NCBI GenBank assembly: GCA_015056305.1
Contig: SVGO01000003.1
Span: 1 to 57,784 of the forward strand
DNA length: 57,784 nt
Origin: Clostridiales bacterium
GTDB taxonomy: Bacteria > Bacillota > Clostridia > Christensenellales > Aristaeellaceae
Reading direction: 5' to 3'
Position numbers and translations under genes: made by a program. The notes beneath the pieces were generated by a model that had not been told where the DNA came from, did not search any database, and worked only from the letters and a program-made list of their open reading frames with translations. This document shows, piece after piece, positions 52,264 to 57,784 of this stretch. Positions within the stretch are counted from its first letter, which is position 1; each line of letters opens with the position of its first letter.

Positions 52264-53685
52264 TTATTTTCTGTGTTTCGCTTCGTAATCCCTGAGTGAT
52301 TCAAGTGCCATGGGGGCAAGCGGATAGAGTGCGATGAGGTTGAAAATGGTCATCAGGCCGATGCCCACGTCGCCCAGATCCCATACGAACGTATACGCCG
52401 CCAGACCGCCGATAAAGAGCATGGCCAGCGCGAGGAGCTTGTAGGCCGTCTGCGCGCCCCAGCGGTCGCCGAAGAGATAGGCGACATTGGAGCGGGCATA
52501 GAACAGCACGCCGATGAACGTGGAGAAACTGAACAGCCAGAGGATGACGGCGATGAAGACGGAGCCGAAGCCACCCAGATGATGCGCCATGGCGGCCTGC
52601 AGAAGCCCCATGCCGCTCTGGCCCTCGAGCACCTCGGCAGGGGCGAGGAACATGAGCATGGCCGTGCAGGTACAGATGACGATGGTATCGATCAGCACGC
52701 CGAAGGCCTGCAGAAGGCCGACCTTCGCGGGGTGATCAGTCCTGGCCGCCGCGGCAGAGCAGGGGGCGGAGCCGGAGCCCGCCTCGTTGGAGAACAGGCC
52801 GCGCTTAACGCCGTTCATGATCACCGCGCCGAAGCCGCCCGCCGCCATCTGGCGCAGGCCGAACGCCTCGGAGAAAATGCGGCCGAATACGCCCGGCAGC
52901 AGCGCCGCGTTCTTGACGATCAGGAAGACGGTGATGAAGAAGTACGCGCCGGCCATGATCGGCACCAGCACGTCGAGCACCTTGACCGTGGCATGCTTGC
53001 GCAGCACGATGACCGCGGCGACGGCGACCAGCAGGATTGTGGAGTGCAGCGGCTTTATGCCGAAAGCGTTTTCGAATGCAGAGGACACGGAATTGCCGAT
53101 GACCTGGCTGATGCCGCACCAGCAGATCAGGCCGGACACGGCGAAGAGCACGGCCATGATGGATTTGCTGAGTTTTTTTCTGCGCCATCTCTCGGCGAGA
53201 ACGTGGATATAGCGCGCCGGACCGCCGCGATAGCCGCCGTAGAGCGGGTCTTCTTCCTTATAGATGTTGGCGAGCGTTGATTCGATGAACGCGGTGGACG
53301 CACCCACCAGCGCCGTTATCCACATCCAGAAGACCGCACCCGCGCCGCCGGCGGAGACCGCCGCGACCACGCCGACCAGATTGCCCATGCCCACGCGCGT
53401 GGCGGTGGAGACGATGAGCGACTGCAGACCGGAGAGCGCATGGCCGTCCGAACCGCGCTTTTCCAGCGTCAGACGCAGCATTTCGGGCATCAGGCGCACG
53501 GGCAGGCAGCGCGTGCGGATGGTGAAATAAATGCCTGTGGGCACAAGTGCAAGGACGAGCAGCGGAAGGCCCAGCGAGCCGCCGGAAGGAAGCGGCAGCG
53601 TGATCAGATCATGCCACAGCAGCGCGTAAACGGCGTTCACTGCACGGATAAACACAGAAACAGCCGCATCGACAAAAGTTGACAT
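52264..53685 (-). CDS. Alanine/glycine:cation symporter (AGCS family)
   Basis: A 473-residue sodium- or proton-coupled symporter for alanine or glycine. Family marks are TATRVGMGNLVGVVAAVSAGG near 100, PLYGGYRGGPARYIHV, and GVKRGLFSNEAGSGSAPCSAAAA near 275-300, plus about ten membrane helices. ATG at 53685 has AGGAG ten bases upstream; the longer ATG at 53799 lies beyond the promoter. It is a single-gene unit. Confidence 0.93.
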   Translation of the reverse strand: MSTFVDAAVSVFIRAVNAVYALLWHDLITLPLPSGGSLGLPLLVLALVPTGIYFTIRTRCLPVRLMPEMLRLTLEKRGSDGHALSGLQSLIVSTATRVGMGNLVGVVAAVSAGGAGAVFWMWITALVGASTAFIESTLANIYKEEDPLYGGYRGGPARYIHVLAERWRRKKLSKSIMAVLFAVSGLICWCGISQVIGNSVSSAFENAFGIKPLHSTILLVAVAAVIVLRKHATVKVLDVLVPIMAGAYFFITVFLIVKNAALLPGVFGRIFSEAFGLRQMAAGGFGAVIMNGVKRGLFSNEAGSGSAPCSAAAARTDHPAKVGLLQAFGVLIDTIVICTCTAMLMFLAPAEVLEGQSGMGLLQAAMAHHLGGFGSVFIAVILWLFSFSTFIGVLFYARSNVAYLFGDRWGAQTAYKLLALAMLFIGGLAAYTFVWDLGDVGIGLMTIFNLIALYPLAPMALESLRDYEAKHRK

Positions 53686-53742
53686 GGTGTAAATTCTCCT
53701 CGATTGTATTGATAAGCATATCTTTTGTTGCAAAGCCTCCCT

Positions 53743-53771
53743 AGTATACACGAAGATTGACGCTTTGTAAA
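53743..53771 (-). promoter_or_regulatory. Promoter of the symporter gene
   Basis: Minus-strand TTTACA (53766-53771), 17-base spacer, TATACT (53743-53748). Confidence 0.7.
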
Positions 53772-53792
53772 TCCCTGAAAGCCGGAGGAAGA

Positions 53793-53821
53793 TTGACAAA
53801 AAAGATAGAAAGAACTATACT
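53793..53821 (+). promoter_or_regulatory. Promoter of the GH3 gene
   Basis: TTGACA (53793-53798), 17-base spacer, TATACT (53816-53821), near consensus. It lies back-to-back with the symporter promoter. Confidence 0.85.
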
Positions 53822-53880
53822 TTTTGGAAAGAAACGCAGCAAAAGAATCATGGGATCAATCAAGAAAGAGGGAAAGAGGC

Positions 53881-56013
53881 ATGGATAACAGGCAAGTGGC
53901 GGCGCGTGTGGAAGAGCTGCTCGCGCGCATGACGCTGGAGGAAAAGGCGGCGCAGATGGTTCAGATTCCCTATCCGTTTGTCGGCCGCGAGGAATCGCTG
54001 CGCTGGGCGAAAATGGGCGCGGGTTCGTTTCTGCATGTGCTGGGCGATGAGGCGCGCGAGGTGCAGCGCGTGGCGATCGAGGAATCCCGCCTGGGCATTC
54101 CGGTGATCTTCGGCATCGACGCGATCCACGGCCATGGTCTCAACGACCATGCGACGATTTTCCCGACGCAGCTGGCAGCGGCCTGTTCCTGGAATCCGGA
54201 CGTGGCCTATGCTATGGGCGAGGTGACGGCGCGCGAGGTGGCGACTGACGGCCTGCACTGGACGTTCTCGCCGGTGCTTTGCCTGGGCCGTGATACCCGC
54301 TGGGGCCGCGTGAACGAGACCTTCGGCGAGGATCCGTATCTGGCAGGCGAGATGGGCGCGGCGATCATCAAGGGCTATCAGGGCGAGGATCTCTCCGATG
54401 ATGAGCGCATTCTTGCCTGCGCCAAGCACTATATCGGCTATGGCGAGGCGGTTGGTGCGCGCGACTCCTGCGACACGGAGATGACCTACCGCAAGCTGCG
54501 AGAGGTCTTCCTGCCGCCGTTCAAGAAGGCGGTTGACGCAGGCGTGGCGAGCATCATGACAGCTTACGGTTCCATCGACGGCCTGCCGTTCACCATCGAT
54601 CCCATCTCGCTCAAGGATATTTTGCGCGGCGAGCTGGGCTTTGACGGCTTCGTCGTCACCGACTGGGACAATGTCAATTCCCTCGTTCGCCGCCAGCATG
54701 TGTGCGAGACGGCGGAGGAGGCCTCCGTGCTCGCGGCCAACGCGGGCAACGACATGATCATGACCTCCACGGAATTCTATCAGGCGGTGCTGAACGCTGT
54801 CCGCGGCGGTCAGGTGAAGGAAGAAGTGCTCGACGACGCCGTGCGCCATATCCTGACGATCAAGCTGCGCATGAATCTCTTTGAAAAGCCGGAGAAGAAG
54901 GGCCGTCCGGGCTGCTTTGGCTGCGAGGAGCACCTTGAAAAGGCCAAGGACGCGGCGGACAGGAGCATCGTGCTTCTCTCCAACAACGGCGTGCTGCCGC
55001 TCAGGGGAGTTAAGAAGGTCGCCGTCATCGGCCCCAATGCCGACGATATCCGCGCGCAGTACGGCGACTGGACGTATTTCACCCATCCGAGGCTGAACAT
55101 GGAGCACGAGCCGATCCGCCCGTATGTGACGGTGAAGGAAGGCGTCGAAAATCTGTGCGCTGCGCGCAGCGTTGAATGCGTATATCATCGCGGCTGCTCC
55201 GTGCTGGATGGGGAATACGAGGATATTGCCGGCGCGGTGGAGACCGCAAGGGATGCGGATGCGATCGTGCTGGTTGTGGGCGATGTGATCCCGCAGGTCG
55301 GCGAGGAGAAGGATCGCGCCGTGCTGGAACTCTCTGGCAGGCAGATGGAGCTCTTTGATGCGCTGCGCGCGCTTGGCGTGCCTGTGGTGACTGTGCTGGT
55401 CGCCTCCAAGCCGCTGGCCGTGGGCCGCGCGGCGACGCAGGCTGACGCCTTCGTCTGCGCGTTCAACGGCGGCATGTTCGGCGGCGAGGCCGTCGCCAAG
55501 GCTGTCTTCGGCGAGATCAATCCCAGCGGCCGTCTGCCGATCTCCTTCCCGCGCGCGAGCGGTCAGGTGCCGGTGTATTACAATCATCTGCCGGGCTGGC
55601 ACTGTCAGGCGGGCAAGGGCTACTGCGATCTGGCGGCAGGTCCGCTGTATGCCTTCGGCGAGGGGATGGGCTACAGCCCGTTTGTCTACAGCGATCTGGC
55701 GTTTGACAGGGAAACCTTCAAGGCGAGCGTGAAGGTGACCAATGCGGGCGAAAGACCCGGCACGGAGACCGTGCAGGCGTATTTTAACGACGTGGTCTCC
55801 TCCGTGATCACGCCTGTCAGGCAGCTGATTGCCTTTAAGCAGGCGACGCTTGCGCCGGGCGAAAGCGCTGTGGTCGAGTTCGCGCTTTCCCGCGAGGATT
55901 TCTCGCTGATTAATCGCAAGGAGCAGCGCGTGACCGAGCCGGGCGAATTTGTGCTGATGATCGGCCATTCCAGCAGGGATGAGGACCTGCTCAAAACGTC
56001 CTTCAGACTGTGA
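53881..56013 (+). CDS. Glycoside hydrolase family 3 (beta-glucosidase type)
   Basis: A 710-residue enzyme. The N-terminal barrel has DAIHGHGLNDHATIFPTQL, TFSPVLCLGRDTRWGRVNET, KHYIGYG and the nucleophile D261 in GFDGFVVTDWD. The second domain follows from about 355 (SIVLLSNNGVLPLRG). The C-terminal fibronectin III-like domain starts at about 615 (ASVKVTNAGERPGTETVQAY). No signal peptide, so it hydrolyses imported beta-glucosides or beta-xylosides. ATG at 53881 has AGAGG upstream; the ATG at 53824 lies within three bases of the -10 box. It is a single-gene unit. Confidence 0.93.
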   Translation: MDNRQVAARVEELLARMTLEEKAAQMVQIPYPFVGREESLRWAKMGAGSFLHVLGDEAREVQRVAIEESRLGIPVIFGIDAIHGHGLNDHATIFPTQLAAACSWNPDVAYAMGEVTAREVATDGLHWTFSPVLCLGRDTRWGRVNETFGEDPYLAGEMGAAIIKGYQGEDLSDDERILACAKHYIGYGEAVGARDSCDTEMTYRKLREVFLPPFKKAVDAGVASIMTAYGSIDGLPFTIDPISLKDILRGELGFDGFVVTDWDNVNSLVRRQHVCETAEEASVLAANAGNDMIMTSTEFYQAVLNAVRGGQVKEEVLDDAVRHILTIKLRMNLFEKPEKKGRPGCFGCEEHLEKAKDAADRSIVLLSNNGVLPLRGVKKVAVIGPNADDIRAQYGDWTYFTHPRLNMEHEPIRPYVTVKEGVENLCAARSVECVYHRGCSVLDGEYEDIAGAVETARDADAIVLVVGDVIPQVGEEKDRAVLELSGRQMELFDALRALGVPVVTVLVASKPLAVGRAATQADAFVCAFNGGMFGGEAVAKAVFGEINPSGRLPISFPRASGQVPVYYNHLPGWHCQAGKGYCDLAAGPLYAFGEGMGYSPFVYSDLAFDRETFKASVKVTNAGERPGTETVQAYFNDVVSSVITPVRQLIAFKQATLAPGESAVVEFALSREDFSLINRKEQRVTEPGEFVLMIGHSSRDEDLLKTSFRL

Positions 56014-56017
56014 TCCA

Positions 56018-56064
56018 TGATATATAAAGAACAGAGGGCCGGGCCCTCTGTTCTTTATATATCA
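56018..56064. terminator. Perfect 23-base-arm palindromic terminator shared by convergent genes
   Basis: Arms 56018-56040 and 56042-56064 are perfectly complementary with one base at the centre. The GC core is AGAGGGCC; outer parts are AT-rich, so each side supplies the U-tract for the other strand. It overlaps the stop codon of the convergent SLOG gene (56055-56057). Confidence 0.85.
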
Positions 56065-56504
56065 TCAAGGGAACCGAGATTGATGATGCTTTTTCTCGTT
56101 CGCATGTAGTGATGACAAGCGGTGTATGCGCCGCCGTATCTTGAATTCACATAAGCAATGATCATGTCACAATTGGCGATAATCCATTCGTTTCGCTTGG
56201 CAATTGCAAAGCACTTGGGGACGGTTTCAAGGTTATCGGGGTAAACGGAGCCATCATAGAGTGTGTTGACTGATTCGTGTACAGCGGGCATATAGGCGCG
56301 AACCCACAGCAGTTCGATGTGTGGATAGTGATGTTTTATTCGACGGACGGCATGCGCTGCGGCCAGATCAAAAGCGCCATAATTGCCACACCAGAATGAA
56401 GAAATGCCGCATTCGCTGATTGCAGTATGAATAGCAGATTCAAGCTGTTCTGATATATCGCAGCATAAATCTCTATGACCGAAAAAAGCGCAGACTCTTT
56501 TCAT
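56055..56504 (-). CDS. SLOG-fold (DUF1273/YpsA-like) protein
   Basis: A 149-residue single-domain Rossmann-like protein. KRVCAFFGHRDL at the N-terminus, GNYGAFDLAAAHAVRRIK, IELLWVRAYMP and ANCDMIIAYVNSRYGGAY follow the SLOG plan of binding a nucleotide or nucleotide-derived ligand. Function is unknown; relatives sense nucleotides in stress or defence systems. ATG at 56504 has AAGGAG 7 bases upstream (56507 is the alternative). The gene and its upstream region are visibly richer in A and T than the neighbours, suggesting transfer. Its promoter carries an operator-like palindrome. Confidence 0.7.
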   Translation of the reverse strand: MKRVCAFFGHRDLCCDISEQLESAIHTAISECGISSFWCGNYGAFDLAAAHAVRRIKHHYPHIELLWVRAYMPAVHESVNTLYDGSVYPDNLETVPKCFAIAKRNEWIIANCDMIIAYVNSRYGGAYTACHHYMRTRKSIINLGSLDDI

Positions 56505-56574
56505 CATCGATCTCCTTCTGTCGTCGATCAGTTTGCCATAATCAGTCTTTTATTTAGTCATCTCTTTATGATTT

Positions 56575-56603
56575 GCTATAAAGTGACATCACTTGGCTGT
56601 CAA
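56575..56603 (-). promoter_or_regulatory. Promoter of the SLOG gene with a palindrome in its spacer
   Basis: Minus-strand TTGACA (56598-56603), 17-base spacer, TATAGC (56575-56580). The spacer contains AAGTGA and TCACTT around CA (56581-56594), which is where a repressor would block polymerase. A second palindrome, CACAT and ATGTG (56645-56656), precedes the ribosome site of the divergent gene. Confidence 0.65.
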
Positions 56604-56668
56604 GAGAGTGCATAATTTTCTTTGGTTATAGGTTACCATAGAGTCACATCCATGTGGAGGGATACGAT

Positions 56669-56851
56669 ATGGCGACCAATAAACGCGTATTTACACTTCG
56701 AATGACGGACGAAGTATTCGATAAGATTGGCGTTTTGGCAACGAGGGAGCATCGCTCAATGACGAACTACATTGAGTATGTTTTGCTGCAGCATTTGGAA
56801 GCTGTGGAAAAAGAAAAGGGCGAGATTGCCACTCGGCTGAATGAAGAATAA
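56669..56851 (+). CDS. Small ribbon-helix-helix (Arc/CopG-like) DNA-binding protein
   Basis: A 60-residue protein. KRVFTLRMTDEVFDKIGVLA gives the beta-strand and first helix, REHRSMTNYIEYVLLQHLEA the turn and second helix of a ribbon-helix-helix dimer. It is long enough for a DNA-binding domain only. ATG at 56669 has GGAGGG 7 bases upstream; the GTG at 56654 is less likely. It diverges from the SLOG gene and is the obvious candidate to bind the palindromes between them. It could instead be an antitoxin, but no toxin gene adjoins it. Confidence 0.75.
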   Translation: MATNKRVFTLRMTDEVFDKIGVLATREHRSMTNYIEYVLLQHLEAVEKEKGEIATRLNEE

Positions 56852-56868
56852 TTCTTATGATTATATAT

Positions 56869-56895
56869 GCGGGCCGCAGAATGCGGCCCGCTTTC
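56869..56895 (+). terminator. Terminator after the ribbon-helix-helix gene
   Basis: Arms GCGGGCCGCA and TGCGGCCCGC around GAA, followed by TTTC. Confidence 0.7.
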
Positions 56896-56898
56896 ATG

Positions 56899-56927
56899 TT
56901 GACATAAAAAATGGGCAAGGGTATACT
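56899..56927 (+). promoter_or_regulatory. Promoter of the MATE transporter gene
   Basis: TTGACA (56899-56904), 17-base spacer, TATACT (56922-56927), near consensus. Confidence 0.85.
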
Positions 56928-56984
56928 GAAAGATAATGAACAGATAAAACGACGACCTGATCAATGAGGAAAAGGGAAACACGT

Positions 56985-57784
56985 ATGAACAGATTCAAGA
57001 AATACTTCGGCGCGCAGGATATGACCGTTGGCAAGCCGCTCTCCAACCTGATCGCATTCTCCGTGCCGCTGCTCATCGGCAATCTGGCCCAGCAGATGTA
57101 CAACACGGTGGACTCTATCATCGTCGGCCAGTATGTGGGCGACAGCGCGCTGGCAGCCGTCGGCACCAGCGGCCCGATTCTCAACCTGCTGCTGCTTTTG
57201 TTTATGGGCATTTCCACCGGTGCGGGCATTCTTGTATCGCAGTATTTCGGCGCGCACAAGCAGGATGAACTGGAAAGGAGCGTGGGCACCTGCCTGACGC
57301 TGACGTTCATCGCCAGCCTGATCATCATGGCGATCGGCCCGTTCATCATTGAGCCGCTGATGACCCTGCTGGATACGCCGCCGGACGTCTACGGCATGGC
57401 GGTCGACTATCTGACGATCGTCACAGTGGGCATTATGGGCTCCGCGTATTACAACATCGTCTCCGGTATTCTGCGCGGTCTGGGCGATTCCGTATCGCCG
57501 CTGATCTTCCTGATCGTCGCCTGCGTGCTCAATATCATCCTTGACCTCGTGTTCGTGGCGAATATGGGCATGACGGCAGACGGTGTGGCGCTGGCGACGG
57601 TCATTGCGCAGGCGGTATCTGCGGCGCTGTGCCTGTGGAGGCTGACGCACATGAAGCGTGTGCTCGTCATCCGCCGAAGAACGCTGATCCCGGATAAGCT
57701 CATCACCGCCAAGACCATCCGTCTGGGTCTGCCTTCGGGCCTGACGCAGATGATTTTCTCCATGGCTGCCATCGTCGTGCAGGC
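56985..57784 (+). CDS. MATE-family efflux transporter, N-terminal 266 residues (runs off the window end)
   Basis: Cation-coupled multidrug or metabolite exporter in the membrane. The visible part holds about seven helices: PLSNLIAFSVPLLIGNLAQQ, then the family motif QMYNTVDSIIVGQYVGDSAL, FMGISTGAGILVSQYFGAHK, and the second-half start IRLGLPSGLTQMIFSMAAIV. ATG at 56985 has AAAGGG 8 bases upstream. It has its own near-consensus promoter. Substrate unknown. Confidence 0.93.
   Translation, partial: MNRFKKYFGAQDMTVGKPLSNLIAFSVPLLIGNLAQQMYNTVDSIIVGQYVGDSALAAVGTSGPILNLLLLLFMGISTGAGILVSQYFGAHKQDELERSVGTCLTLTFIASLIIMAIGPFIIEPLMTLLDTPPDVYGMAVDYLTIVTVGIMGSAYYNIVSGILRGLGDSVSPLIFLIVACVLNIILDLVFVANMGMTADGVALATVIAQAVSAALCLWRLTHMKRVLVIRRRTLIPDKLITAKTIRLGLPSGLTQMIFSMAAIVVQ

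Noticed and set aside
56669-56851. Toxin-antitoxin pair with the SLOG gene as toxin
   Set aside because: The genes are divergent rather than in one operon, and the SLOG protein shows no toxin motif. A regulator and its target is the simpler reading.

Overview
The window looks like chromosome of a GC-rich member of the Firmicutes, class Clostridia, probably an uncultured gut or anaerobic lineage. The grounds are a SpoVT-type sporulation regulator with a sigma-G-like promoter, strong AGGAGG ribosome binding sites, ATG/GTG/TTG starts, TTGACA-17-TATAAT promoters, many solute-binding-protein ABC operons, and palindromic intergenic repeats of a kind I associate with gut Clostridia. I saw no phage, insertion sequence, CRISPR, rRNA or tRNA. 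The genus cannot be fixed by eye.

Region 1 (1-8.3 kb, minus strand) is a purine operon, purE-purC-purF-purM-purN-purO-purH(C-terminal part)-guaB, read from a promoter at 8255-8283. The last two steps to IMP are split between a stand-alone AICAR transformylase and an archaeal-type IMP cyclohydrolase (PurO), replacing bifunctional PurH. PurF has glycine where the glutaminase cysteine should be. purD, purL and purB are not here. Region 2 (8.3-13.7 kb) holds a GT8 glycosyltransferase, an alpha/beta hydrolase and a MoxR-DUF58-DUF4129-like operon. Region 3 (14.0-16.4 kb) is a polar amino acid ABC transporter.

Region 4 (16.6-25.7 kb, minus) is an L-arabinose locus: a YtfQRT-YjfF-type sugar ABC transporter followed by araB, araA and araD. 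Region 5 (25.9-37.8 kb, plus) has a transglutaminase-like protein, a five-gene oligopeptide ABC transporter (its OppC carries an SH3-like insertion), alanine racemase, an M20 amidohydrolase and an LD-carboxypeptidase. Together these suggest salvage of cell-wall or D-amino-acid peptides. Region 6 (37.9-41.1 kb) has spoVT, a DUF4298-flavin reductase fusion, a discoidin-like protein and a P-loop kinase-like protein.

Region 7 (41.1-50.6 kb) is a polysaccharide locus: a LacI regulator diverging from a sugar ABC transporter, then a heparinase II/III-family lyase, a GH88 unsaturated uronyl hydrolase, an unknown protein and an SDR oxidoreductase. It fits uptake and intracellular breakdown of uronate-containing oligosaccharides. 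Region 8 (50.7-57.8 kb) has a DMT permease, a YcxB-like protein, an AGCS symporter, a GH3 beta-glucosidase, an AT-rich SLOG/ribbon-helix-helix gene pair and the start of a MATE exporter.

The least explained signal is between the genes. Several families of short structured repeats (called A, B, C and E here) recur in the window. Loop and linker bases are conserved while the paired arms change together, which is compensatory covariation. One family (C) sits in the apical loop of a hairpin of another (A).
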